From the NCBI RefSeq assembly GCF_905171775.1, contig NC_053491.1:223858486-223922485 (forward strand): DNA of 64,000 nt. Direction: 5' to 3'. Origin of the DNA: Rana temporaria (Eukaryota; Chordata; Amphibia; Anura; Ranidae). The notes under the pieces were generated by a model. That model was not told the DNA's origin, did not search any database, and worked only from the letters and a program-made list of their open reading frames with translations. Positions 43,323-53,265 of the stretch are shown piece by piece. Position numbers and translations under genes: made by a program. How positions within the stretch are numbered: position 1 is the stretch's first letter; each line of letters starts with the position of its first letter.

Positions 43323-43818
43323 TAACCATTCACGGATGACTTACGCAAACGATGTAAAATACGACGCTGTTCCGACATTTCCGACGTCCATACCTTAACA
43401 TGACTTACCCCTGCTTTATGAGGGGTAAAGTTACGCCGGCCGTACGCCTTACATATACAGCGTATTTTAATACGCCGGGCGCAAGTACGTTCGTGAATCG
43501 GCGTATCTAGCTCATTTGCATATTCAACGCTGGAATATACGGAAACGCCCCTAGCGGCCAGCGTAAATATGCACCTAAGATACGATGGCCGTACTTAGGA
43601 CAAATTCTGGCGTATCTGATTCTTTGAATCAGGCGCCGAGATACGACGCCTCACATTCGGACTTACGACGGCGTATCTGGAGATACGCCGTCGTAAGTCC
43701 TTTGTGAATCTGGCCCATAACCTTTAGACTATGTAGTTCATGTGATTAGGAAGGGAGAAAGGTCAATTCTATAAAATCTGTTATACCTTTGTAACTGGGT
43801 GTTATGTCTCAGTTGTAA

Positions 43819-44278
43819 GGCCTCGTACACACGACGGGACATGTCCGATGAAAACGGTCCGCGGACCGTTTTCATCGGACATGTCCGCTGGCGGATTTTG
43901 GTCTGATGGCTGTACACACCATCAGACCAAATTTCCCGCGGACAGCGAACGCAGTGATGTCGCCGCGACGATGACGCGTCGACGTGCGCGACCCTGGAAG
44001 GTCAATGCTTCCACGCATGCGTCGAATCACTTTGACGCATGCGAGGGCTTTCGGCCGAGCGGACATGTCCGGTGAGTCGTACAGACGACCGAACATGTCC
44101 GACGGACAGGCTTCCAGCGGACATGTTTCTTAGCAGGCTAAGAAACATTTGTCTGCTGGAAACCTGTCCGATCCGCCGGAAAATTGTCCGGTCGGCCGTA
44201 CAGACGACCGAAGATGTCCGCGGAAACTGGTCCGCTGGACCAGTTTCAGCGGACATGTTCGGTCATGTGTACGAGGCC
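43819..44278. mobile_element. MITE of the GCCTCGTACACACG family (TSD TAA)
   Basis: It starts GGCCTCGTACACACGACGGG and ends GTCATGTGTACGAGGCC, with TAA at 43816-43818 and 44279-44281. The inner half-repeats are built from GGACATGTCCG and CGGTCCGCGGACCG palindromes and GACGCATGCG. It is non-coding despite several open frames. Confidence 0.85.
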
Positions 44279-44281
44279 TAA

Positions 44282-44637
44282 GAATCAGTAAAACATGGTG
44301 TTAGAGAGCTGAAATCGCTGCTGTAGCTGCTTGAATAATTTAGCTATTGGGGCCTCATTAAGGTTGAGAACCACTGCACTAGCAACAAAACACTCACCTT
44401 TCTTCTTAGGATGCTGTGTTCACAACCAGATTTCAGTTTTGTGCCCTCATATATAATTCCTTTGTGACTGAACAGACAATAATTTATTTATATTTTAGTA
44501 CACCTTTTATATAGAACCTATAACTGCCACATGCTCTAGCAATAGTTAATTGCAGATCCACACAGTGTAATCATGTATATACAATATGGAGGTAAGTACA
44601 TTCCAGGTTCTTCAAAACAAAAGATATTTAAAGTCTC
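44282..44637. other. Intron 6 spacer, nothing recognised
   Basis: About 355 bp, AT-rich, between two MITEs. No exon-like signal was found. Confidence 0.5.
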
Positions 44638-45004
44638 ATGCCTTGTACACATGATCGGTTTTCCCGATGGGAAAACTGCCATGTTTGCTTTTGGTCTGGA
44701 AAAATGCTGGCCATGTGTATGCTCCATAGCAGTTTTCCCGTCAGGAAAACTGCGAGAACTTGTTCTCTTTTTTCCTGCCGCGATTCTCAGCGTTTTTTTG
44801 CTCTGCAGTTTTCCTATAGGAAACACTGCAATGGAGCATAAACACGCTTGGTTTTCCCAACCAAAGCTGTCATGGCAGTTTTCCTGTCGGGAAAATCGGT
44901 CGTGTGTACACAGGAAAAAGCAACCAAGCAGGTTCTCGGTTTTTCCCTTGGTTTTCCCGGCGGACTTTTGACTGCCAGGAAAACCGATCATGTGTACGAG
45001 GCAT
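44638..45004. mobile_element. MITE of the GCCTCGTACACACG family
   Basis: ATGCCTTGTACACATGATCGG at the left is matched by CCGATCATGTGTACGAGGCAT at the right. The inner motif is GGTTTTCCCGATGGGAAAAC with inverse partners (GTCGGGAAAATCGG, CAGGAAAACCGATC). The target duplication is not clean. Confidence 0.8.
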
Positions 45005-45547
45005 TACAGTTTTTCCTTTAGCAAGAACCCAAATCCTGAGTAGAAAAGTCTGTTCTCTGCCATCTTGCTGTACAAAAAAAGACCCTTGTCCTCCGAGTGT
45101 ATAAGCAGAAGCACCTCTGCAGAGGTCTGAAATGTCCCCCTGCTGAATCAGAACTAGAGCTCTCCAATCAGCAGGGAGCATAAGCCTAGCTGATGGAGAG
45201 CTCTGGGTCAGAAAGAAGCATGTTGGACCTCTACAGAGACCACAGCTTCGACAAAAAATCAAGGGTTTTTTCTGCTGCATGCTGGCAGGTGACAGGCCTT
45301 TCATTCAGGCTGTGGCTAATATATATATATAAAAAAAAGTGGAGCAGCCAGACCCTGGAGTTACTGTTTATGGAAACCAATCAACTTTTAACTTTAGCTT
45401 GTTCAGTTAGGCTACATTTGCATAGAAGATGCCAGCGGTTGCAAACCAGTTGTAAACGCTGCTTACACACAGAGGGGTTGATTTACCAAATGCAAATAGG
45501 CTGTGCACTCTGCAGGGGCATTTTCTCCACGGCTTTATAAATACAGT
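45005..45547. other. Intron 6 spacer, nothing recognised
   Basis: About 540 bp. A short (TA)n at 45321-45332 is followed by an A run. The open frame at 45193-45540 has no recognisable domain and no splice support. Confidence 0.45.
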
Positions 45548-45938
45548 AAGGCCGGGTACTCACGAACAAACATGTACGGTGAAAGCGGTCCGTCGGACCG
45601 TTTTCACCGTACATGTCTGCCAGAGGGCTTCTGTACGATGGTTGTACACACCATCGTACAGAAGTCCGCGCGTAAACATTCGACGCATGCGAGGGACGGC
45701 GGGCGCCTGGACATGTACGGTAGGTCTGTACTGACGACCGTACATGTCCGAGCGGGCAGGATTCCAGCGGACGGTTTTAAAACACGTCCAGGAATATTTG
45801 TCTGCTGGGAAAAGGCCCGGCGGGCAAATGTTTGCTGGAATTCGGCCCGCTCGCGCCTACACACGACCGAACATGTATGCTGAAACAGGCCCGCGGACCA
45901 GTTTCAGCATACATGTTTGGTCGTGTGTACGGGGCCTT
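45548..45938. mobile_element. MITE of the GCCTCGTACACACG family, ACATGTACGG core
   Basis: AAGGCCGGGTACTCACGAAC at the left is matched by GTCGTGTGTACGGGGCCTT at the right. The inner palindromes are ACATGTACGGTGAAAGCGG and CCGTACATGTC, repeated in both halves. Confidence 0.78.
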
Positions 45939-46088
45939 AAGCTTCACTTTGCAAAGAATACCCAATTACATACTTCTATATTTTTGTTAGTGTATTAAAT
46001 GAAGTTCAAGTAACCCTGTCACTATGAGGTTACTATAACAAAAAACACCCGCTGTGTAAAGAAAAGAGGCATTATATGTACTTTTCAG

Positions 46089-46202
46089 GTGACCTGTGTC
46101 TTGAAACGCTGCCTTTTGATGGTATTGTATTAGTCGGAAGTACAGAAACCATTGCGCAGGGGGACAAGTTTCAATCCATTTCGACTACTGGGAAAATTCA
46201 TT
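46089..46202 (+). other. Exon-like segment with incompatible phase
   Basis: Good-looking splice sites (TGTACTTTTCAG and GTATGT) bound 114 nt that are open only in phase 1 (DLCLETLPFDGIVLVGSTET, then IAQGDKFQSIS). The preceding host exon ends in phase 0 and the next begins in phase 0, so inclusion would bring a TAG in the first 15 codons. It could be an alternative or decayed exon or part of another transcript. Confidence 0.3.
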
Positions 46203-46363
46203 GTATGTAATTATATACAGTAGATACATATAAAATGACATAATATACAAGATTTTTAAAAGAAAATTATTAGACACTTGTAAAATTTACATCAAGCAGA
46301 TCTCTTTTACATGTGGACACATCAGGTTAAAATATAATTGAAAAGACAGTACATTCCCTTTAA

Positions 46364-47337
46364 CCACTTACCCCCCGGACCATATTGCTGCCCAAAGACC
46401 AGAGTACTTTTTGCGATTCGGGACTGCGTCACTTTAACAGACAATTGCGCGGTCGTGCGACGTGGCTCCCAAACAAAATTGGCGTCCTTTTTTTCCCACA
46501 AATAGAGCTTTCTTTTGGTGGTATTTGATCACCTCTGCGGTTTTTAGTTTTTGCGCTATAAACAAAAATAGAGCGACAATTTTGAAAAAAAATAATATTT
46601 TTTACATTTTGCTATAATAAATATCCCCCAAAAATATATAAAAAAATATTTTTTTTCCTCAGTTTAGGCCGATACGTTTTCTTCTACATATTTTTCGTAA
46701 AAAAAAATCGCAATAGGCGTTTATTGATTGGTTTGCGCAAAAGTTATAGCGTTTACAAAATAGGGGGTATTTTTATGTCATTTTTATTATATTTTTTTTA
46801 CTAGTAATGGCGGCGATCAGCGATTTTTTTTTTCCGGTACTGCGACATTATGGCGGACACTTCGGACACTTTTGACACATTTTTGGGACCATTGGCATTT
46901 TTATAGCGATCAGTGCTATAAAAATGCATTGGATTACTATAAAAATGCCACTGGCAGTGAAGGGGTTAACACTAGGGGGCGGGGAAGGGGTTAAGTATGC
47001 CTGGGTGTGTTCTTACTGTGGGGGGGGGGGGGGTGGCCTCACTAGGGGAAACACTGATCCTCGGTTCATACATTGTATGAACCGAAGATCAGCATTTCCC
47101 CTGCTGACAGGACCGGGAGCTGTGTGTTTACACACACAGCTCCCGGTCCCCGCTCTGTACCGAGCGATCGCGTGTGCCCGGCGGCGATCGCGCCCGCCGG
47201 GCACACGCACGGGAGTCGTGCGTGGGCGATCGCGCGCGCCCCTAGTGGCGGCTGGGAGAGAGGACGTCATATTACGTGCTCTCGCCCAGCAGAGCCACCT
47301 TGTGGACGTATAATGACGGTGCGCCGTCGGCAAGTGG
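46364..47337. mobile_element. piggyBac-like MITE, TTAACCACTT family
   Basis: TTAA at 46360-46363 and 47338-47341; starts CCACTTACCCCCCGGACC and ends CGTCGGCAAGTGG. It contains GC-rich inverted blocks in its right half (GGGCACACGCACGG and GACCGGGAGCTGTGTG pairs). It ends only 25 bp before the acceptor of exon 7, so the exon's polypyrimidine tract sits right beside it. Confidence 0.82.
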
Positions 47338-47366
47338 TTAAATAAATGTGTACTTCTCTTCCACAG

Positions 47367-47567
47367 AGTTTTAATAAGAAATCAGAAGATCCTAAAGAAA
47401 TAGAGAAGACAAAGACAAGCTCCTATCCACAGGCCTTCACAGTTGATGTCCAGGTCCCTAACAGGCCATTAGTAAGGAGAGCTGATATCCAGGCCTCTGA
47501 CAGAGTATTTATACACTTAACAGAAATTCAGAAATACCCACCGATATACAATGACTTTGCATCAGAG
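47367..47567 (+). CDS. CCDC87: CCDC87-like protein, visible exon 7
   Basis: 201 nt (67 codons), phase 0 on both sides, acceptor TTCTCTTCCACAG and donor GTATGT. It encodes SFNKKSEDPKEIEKTKTSSY, then QAFTVDVQVPNRPLVRRADI and QASDRVFIHLTEIQKYPPIY. The recalled human segment HPQPVTITLKLRNEVVVQAA followed by VRVSDRNF and ALYNHLAGEL aligns collinearly. This is the clearest single match to CCDC87. The intron after it contains the DIRS element. Confidence 0.78.
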
Positions 47568-47627
47568 GTATGTATTACACCTCTTCCACATACTGTACAT
47601 ATATGATAGAAATGCAGGCAAATCATC

Positions 47628-47737
47628 TTTTCCTGACTGGCTCCATGGCAGCATACGTGTGGGTTAGCCCCGCCTCCATAACTACCCAATAGGACCCCTC
47701 CCCTATAAATCTTAGCTGTGGGCTCTCAGCCTTGTTC
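47628..47737 (+). repeat. DIRS left inverted terminal repeat
   Basis: Begins TTTTCCTGACTGGCTCCATG and runs through CCCGCCTCCATAACTACCC to GGGCTCTCAGC. Its inverse is at 53117-53222 with one small difference near the tip (ACTGGC against ATAGGC). Confidence 0.88.
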
Positions 47738-48592
47738 CTTTTTTGTCCTCCTCCGTAGGACCATGTGTTTGGTTCTTCTACCCAAAAAAAAAAAAAAAAA
47801 AAATAACATATACACAACTCATCCTTTGATCAAGCTCGGCCAATGATTTCTCCAATAAGCCTTGTCTGTTAAGCAGGGTATGGAATGCATGGAATAGCGC
47901 TGAAGTTATGGAGTCTATTGCGCAAGATTGGTATGCCTAGCGGTGCAGGTAGCCTTCTTTTATCTAAAGACCGGTGTGTGTCCCTGGCCGAACGGATCAT
48001 GGTGGTGATGGTGAGCAGTATCGTTTCTTTTTTCATGGCAGCAGTGTTTATGTTTGTGGTTTGTTTTTCCTTGTTTGTTTAAAGTCTTTACTTGCCCTGT
48101 GAGCGTCTGGTTCCCTTGCGTTCCAGCCGCCGCTCCCTCTGACTTCCGGGTTCTGTCTGCGTTCTACACAGACAGACCAGGACTGAAAGCGAGGCCTGGC
48201 TCACACGCGAGCGAGGCCTGGCTAGCGCATGCGCGAGACTCGACTCGCGCATGCGCACTGGTTACGGCTGACGCGGTCATGGCGTCATACGCCCAGCCCT
48301 TAAAGCAGAGCGAGAGACATGTGTACACCGGGGGCGTGCGTTCGTACGGCGGTTCCCGGTGTACTGTCCTGTCCACATCTAGGTAAGTGTTTCTGGTGCG
48401 GTTTTGGCTAAAAACCTTCCTCATGTTTCTACTTGACATCTTGTCACTTTCCTGTTACAGTGTCTATTCAAAGCTACATGGACATCTCTTTGCCTCTCAG
48501 TGGCCAGCCCTCCCTCAACAGGTATGGCTAAGGGGAAAACTATGTTTTCTGCACCTGCTGGGGGGGAAGAGAGTGGAGTATAGGGACATAGT
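47738..48592 (+). other. DIRS 5' region
   Basis: Non-coding, CpG-rich in part (GCGCATGCGCGAGACTCGAC). It contains several splice-like sites (TCTAG|GTAAGT near 48381, CAACAG|GTATGG near 48520, TTTATCTCAG near 48626), so the gag transcript may be spliced. No domain is seen. Confidence 0.5.
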
Positions 48593-50035
48593 GTGACTAT
48601 TTGTGTTTCTTCTTCTCTTTATCTCAGCCCTTCTAGGTCTGACCAGCAGCATAATGAGTCCCACGGTCGCAGCAGGTCTTCTAGGTCACATCACCGGCAC
48701 TCATCCTCCGGACACCATAGTTCATCCAGAACTGGTCATGCTAGTAGAAGTACTCCTCATCTCTCCCCCCATGATGAAAGATTGGAAAATTCTTGCTGGG
48801 GGTGCAAGGCTTCGTTATCTATTAACAAATCCCTTTGTGATCACTGTTTCTCTAAAGTAGCCAATGAAAGGGGAGGTGTAGATAAACACCTGGAAGCTCT
48901 TGTCAAAAGGGTCGTGGATAAATCCCTGCAGGAGAGAGATACTATAATACAGCAGGACTCTCCTATAGACCCAATGATTCCCTTATTGGATCAGGGACAT
49001 TTACATGAGGTCTTCGCAGCCACTCAGGCCAGCCAGTCGGCTGCTTCTCCTTCAGAAAGTGGTTCAGAATTGGAGGATGCAGTAATAGGCTTTGATTATG
49101 CCTTAGTCCCTGCCTTAGTGAAAGCTATTGAGGAAGCCTTGAATTTGGAGGATCCAGCTACTTCCCCCCCTAAACAGAGAAAACTCTTTAAACAGCTCAA
49201 CAAGGAGCGACATTATTTCCTGTTTATTACGGAGATAGGCGCCATTATTTCCAATGAGTGGAGTAAACCTGATAAAAAAGGCTCTATGCAGTCGAAGATA
49301 ACAAAATTATATCCCTTCAAACAAGAAGATGTGACCCATCTTGAAGCTGCCCCGTCAGTGGACGCAGCGTTGATGCGTTTGGTGAAGTATGTGACCCTTC
49401 CCTTGGAAGACACAGTTTCTTTTAAAGATCCTTTGGAAAGACGGATCGATTCGGACGTAAAGAGAATCTACTTGACAGCAGGGTCCGCTTGTAAACCCAT
49501 TCTGGCTATAGCAGCTGCCTCAAAAGCCTTAGAAGCCTGGTCTGACAGTGTTAATGATTCCTTGAGAAGCATTTCTGAGGACACAGCTAAAAATTCTCCT
49601 ATCTAGGAAATTAGGCTAGCGTCCGCTTTCTTGGGGGAGGCCTCTATTGATATTACTCGCCTAGTGGCCAGGGTGATGTTGTCGGCAGTCACTGCCCGCC
49701 GTGCTTTGTGGCTCCGTCCATGGTCTGCGGATGCAGCCTCAAAGCAGGCTTGGTGCCGTATTCCCTTTGAGGGCGGGTCCCTCTTTGGCAATAAACTCGA
49801 TAGTGCCATCTCTCGGGCCACGGGAGGTAAGTCGGGGTTTCTCCCTCAAGACAGGCGTTTACAGAATCAAAAACGCACCTTCTTCAGACCACAGAATACA
49901 GATCGCTGGAGAGATGCACGCAACTATAGACCCGGTCGTGAATTCTCTAGACCATGGAGGTCCAGACAACCTCCCTTTAAGAAGCAAACTAAAGGCACTA
50001 CTTCTAACAGCCAGGAATCTACGAAGTCTTTTTGA
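48593..50035 (+). pseudogene. DIRS gag-like ORF with one in-frame TAG
   Basis: One frame continues from 48593 to 50035 apart from a single TAG at 49604-49606. The first part has a Ser/His/Arg-rich N-terminus (SHGRSRSSRSHHRHSS), a Cys pair region (CWGCKASLSINKSLCDHC) and a helical body. After the stop the frame keeps the helical TRLVARVMLSAVTARRALWL and a basic Arg/Asn-rich tail, as in DIRS Gag nucleic-acid-binding ends. No enzymatic motif is present. The first ATG may not be used if the transcript is spliced. Confidence 0.75.
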
Positions 50036-51934
50036 GGTTGGGCCCGCCCAAACATTTCAGGTGGGGGCTCGCCTTTCCCACTTTCGGCATGTTTGGGCGG
50101 CCTCTATTCAGGACTTCTGGACCATCAAGACGGTCTCGTCAGGCCACACTTGGATCTTCAACAGCGTCCCCAGGCTCAGGTTTGTTCCCACGAACCTTCC
50201 AGGCACAGAAGAGAAAAGACAAATCCTTTTGGCCTACGTGAACTCTTTATTAATTCAAGGCGCAGCTGTCAGTGTACCAAGAACAGAACGAGGCGAAGGC
50301 ATGTATTCCCCTTTATTTCTAGTGCAGAAAAAGAACGGTACTTGGAGACCAGTAATAGACCTAACTCATCTCAACCGGTTTATTCGGAAAGAAAAATTCA
50401 AGATGGAATCTCTGTTAACCATCCAACAGTCGGTCCATCCAGGGGATTGGTTAGTGTCAATAGATTTGAAAGACGCTTATTTTCATGTTCCGGTGGCAAT
50501 AGTTTTTCAAAATACCTCCGCTTCTCGGTAGACGACCAGCACCTACAGTTCACCTGCCTACCCTTTGGCCTCACGACCTCACCCCGGGTGTTCTCCAAAG
50601 TCCTGCTAGCTGTCGTAGCCCTTTTGCGGGTGAAAGGAGTTCGTCTTCATCATTATTTAGACGATCTATTGCTACTAGCCCAAGACAGAAATCAACTGAT
50701 AGAACAGAGAGATCTAGTAATTACCACTCTGCAAGAGTTCGGATGGCTAATAAATGTGGAGAAAAGTCATCTAGTCCCATCACAGACCCTAGTGTTTTTG
50801 GGTGCCCTCTTCAACACATCAATAGGCACCATCTCATTACCGGAGGAAAAAGTTACCACGATCAGAGGCAGGATCCGCAAAGCACTCGCTGCTCCTCAGC
50901 TATCTGCCCTTCATTGTCTGAAGTTAATCGGTACCATGTCAGCCACCATTCCAATGGTGAAATGGGCCCAGTGGCATACTCGTCCATTCCAGAAAGGATT
51001 TCTCCAACAATGGGTCTCCTCCAGGAAGAGTCAGCACATCACGATCACTCAATCTATGAGAGGATCTCTTCTATGGTGGCTTCAGGGGAAGAATCTCCGC
51101 AACTGCCATTCAATTCGTCCCATCACTTGGGTTACAATAACATCAGATGCCAGCAATCTGGGCTGGGGCGCCCATTGCCTTTCAGAGATAGCTCAAGGCA
51201 GATGGAGCACACCCTCTCACGGAATTGTTTCCAACATACTGGAACTACGAGCCGCCTTTCAAGCACTCCTGTCCTTCAGCCATATATTGACAAAATGTTC
51301 AGTGATGCTCAGGCTGGACAATACGACCGCAGTGGCCTACATAAGGAAACAGGGTGGAACTCGCAGTTGGACCCTACTTCGAGAAGTAGAACCAATTATG
51401 AACTGGGCCCAGAAGAATCTGGCCAACATCTCGGCAGTATACATTCCGGGGATTCAGAATGTTCAAGCGGACTTCTTATCTCGAGTCCAGTTGGACAACA
51501 ACGAATGGTCCCTACACACAGATGTGTTCAATTGGCTTCTAACCTTGGGAATATCCCCAGAAGTGGATCTATTTGCGTCCCCGCGCAACCACAAGTTGAT
51601 GAAGTATTATGCGAGGGGCAGGGATCCCCAAGCCTATGGGATAGACGCTCTCACGGATCAATGGAGATTTCAAAAAGCTTACGCCTTTCCACCAGTCGCT
51701 GTGATCTTTCGGTTCCTTCACCGGCTCAAGTCAGAGAATGCGGAAATCCTCGCAGTGATCCCCTTTTGGCCAAATAGGCCCTGGTTCTCTCTCCTATCGC
51801 TCCTCAGCTATCGGGACCCAATCCCTCTCCCCCCCAGACCAGATCTTCTCTCCCAAGGCTCAATATGGCACCCATGTCCAGCTCGTCTGCACCTCAGGGC
51901 GTGGTTCTTGAGAGGGGAAGGCTTAAAGCACTAG
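49701..51934 (+). pseudogene. DIRS reverse transcriptase / RNase H, frameshifted
   Basis: The RT N-terminal part lies in one frame (to 50531: SPLFLVQKKNGTWRPVIDLT, then DWLVSIDLKDAYFHVPV with the first catalytic Asp). The continuation (LQFTCLPFGLTTSPRVFSKV, then LHHYLDDLLLLA with YLDD near 50655) is in another frame from about 50500 to 51934. The switch falls within about 10 bp of 50498. RNase H follows (ITSDASNLGWGAHC) and then the DIRS-typical module EVDLFASPRNHKLMKYYARG with YAFPPVAVIF. The 3' end overlaps the recombinase ORF by 70 bp in a different frame. Confidence 0.88.
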
Positions 51935-52929
51935 GTTGTCCAGAAGAAGTCATGTCAACCCTGCTTAACGCCAGGAGAAATAGTACCAACAGAGTGTATG
52001 AACGTATTTGGTTAAAATTTTCAGACCACATGTCGTCGAGGTCCAACCCTCCTAGCTCCCCAGAGGTTCAAGATATACTTAGCTTCCTACAAACGGGCTT
52101 GGTCTTACCTTTAGCAGTCAGTTCTCTCCGAGTGCAAGTCTCAGCCATCTCTGCGTTTACAGGGATCTCTTGGGCTAACCATCCCTTGGTTCGCCAGTTT
52201 TTCAAAGGTGCCATTCGGCTCAGGCCCCAAAGAAAACCGAGGTTTCCCAAATGGGATCTACCTCTTGTTCTGGACTATCTTACCTCGATCAGCTCTAATC
52301 CGGATAAACCTCTTTCAGCTAGAGACCTTACTCTCAAAACCATCTTTTTAGTTGCAGTCACTTCAGCTAAGAGGATCTCCGACATAAGAAATCTGGGTTC
52401 AAAAGAACCATTCCTGACCTTCTTTCCTGACAGAGCAGTATTAATTCCTATGCTGGGCTCAAATCCTAAAGTGACATCCATTTTTCATGAAAATCAGGAA
52501 ATTGTCCTGCCCACCTTTGGGTTATCTGAAGATCAAAGTGTTCATCCCCTTGATGTAGGACGCACATTAAATCTATATCTAGAAATGACAAGTTCTTTCA
52601 GGCAAACAGACTTTCTTTTCGTCCTTCTCCATGGGAAGAATAGAGGAAAGCGGGCATCAATCAGATCCATCTCAACTTGGATAGTTCAGACCATCCAGAG
52701 GGCATATAAAGAGAAGGGCCTGGCTCCTCCAGAGGCAGTAACTGCACATTCAACTAGGAGCATCTCGACTTCTTGGGCAGCCTCACGACATGTCGCACCT
52801 GAAGTTATATGCAGAGCGGCTTCGTGGTCTTCAATTAATACTTTTGTCTCTCACTACTGTATTGAACCGGCTGCTTTGTCTTCCTTAAGTTTTGGTTTAC
52901 AAGTGCTGTCGGTGGACAGTGTTAAATAA
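51865..52929 (+). CDS. DIRS tyrosine recombinase
   Basis: A 354-aa intact frame. It has an N-terminal SAM-like core-binding region (about 25-115) and a catalytic domain with Arg170 in TSAKRISDIRNL, the H-x-x-R pair in AHSTRSIS (His295, Arg298) and the nucleophile Tyr331 in FVSHYCIE. These are the family's R...HxxR...Y residues. It should insert the circular DNA product of reverse transcription. It is the only DIRS gene in this copy without damage. Confidence 0.92.
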   Translation: MAPMSSSSAPQGVVLERGRLKALGCPEEVMSTLLNARRNSTNRVYERIWLKFSDHMSSRSNPPSSPEVQDILSFLQTGLVLPLAVSSLRVQVSAISAFTGISWANHPLVRQFFKGAIRLRPQRKPRFPKWDLPLVLDYLTSISSNPDKPLSARDLTLKTIFLVAVTSAKRISDIRNLGSKEPFLTFFPDRAVLIPMLGSNPKVTSIFHENQEIVLPTFGLSEDQSVHPLDVGRTLNLYLEMTSSFRQTDFLFVLLHGKNRGKRASIRSISTWIVQTIQRAYKEKGLAPPEAVTAHSTRSISTSWAASRHVAPEVICRAASWSSINTFVSHYCIEPAALSSLSFGLQVLSVDSVK

Positions 52930-52981
52930 ATTTATGTTCTCAGCATTTTTGCCCACCCGGGTTTCTTTTTGTGAGTTATTT

Positions 52982-53080
52982 CCCACACGTATGCTGCCAT
53001 GGAGCCAGTCAGGAAAAAGGAAAATTTATTACCAAATACTTACCGTAATTTTCCTTTCCTGATAGGCTCCATGGCAGCAG
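52982..53080. repeat. DIRS internal complementary region
   Basis: The first part (CCCACACGTATGCTGCCATG, then GAGCCAGTCAGGAAAA) is the exact inverse of the left tip; the second (AAGGAAAATTTATTACC ... CCTGATAGGCTCC) is the inverse of the right tip. The join is at about 53014-53018. This is the template that lets DIRS cDNA close into a circle. Confidence 0.9.
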
Positions 53081-53116
53081 GAGTCCCTCCCAAAATGCGT
53101 GGAGTAGGATAGTTAC

Positions 53117-53265
53117 GGAACAAAGCTGAGAGCCCACAGCTAAGATTTATAGGGGAGGGGTCCTATTGGGTAGTTATGGAGGCGGGGCTAACCCACACGT
53201 ATGCTGCCATGGAGCCTATCAGGAAAGGAAAATTACGGTAAGTATTTGGTAATAAATTTTCCTTT
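53117..53265 (-). repeat. DIRS right inverted terminal repeat
   Basis: Inverse of the left repeat plus a 40-bp terminal extension GGAAAATTACGGTAAGTATT / TGGTAATAAATTTTCC that is absent from the left tip. Such asymmetric tips are usual for DIRS. Confidence 0.85.

Larger units (their letters stand above)
35932..43716. mobile_element. Outer MITE of nest 2, GGGCCAGATTC family (TSD ATA)
   Basis: It starts GGGCCAGATTCACGTATC and ends TTTGTGAATCTGGCCC, with ATA at 35929-35931 and 43717-43719. The two halves (35932-36265 and 43323-43716) are separated by the 7.1-kb LTR element. Without it the MITE would be about 0.73 kb, close to the copy at 8056. Oldest layer of this nest. Confidence 0.88.
47628..53265 (+). 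mobile_element. DIRS-type tyrosine-recombinase retrotransposon
   Basis: Inverted terminal repeats (47628-47737 and 53117-53265), an internal complementary region (52982-53080) made of the inverse of both termini, and gag, RT/RNase H and tyrosine recombinase genes in the order expected for DIRS elements. Such elements integrate by recombination of a circular intermediate and leave no target duplication; none is seen. One stop in gag and one frameshift in RT make this copy defective. Confidence 0.92.

Noticed and set aside
48164..48439. Separate small genes in the DIRS 5' region
   Set aside because: They overlap each other on both strands, lie within the element's leader and lack domains.
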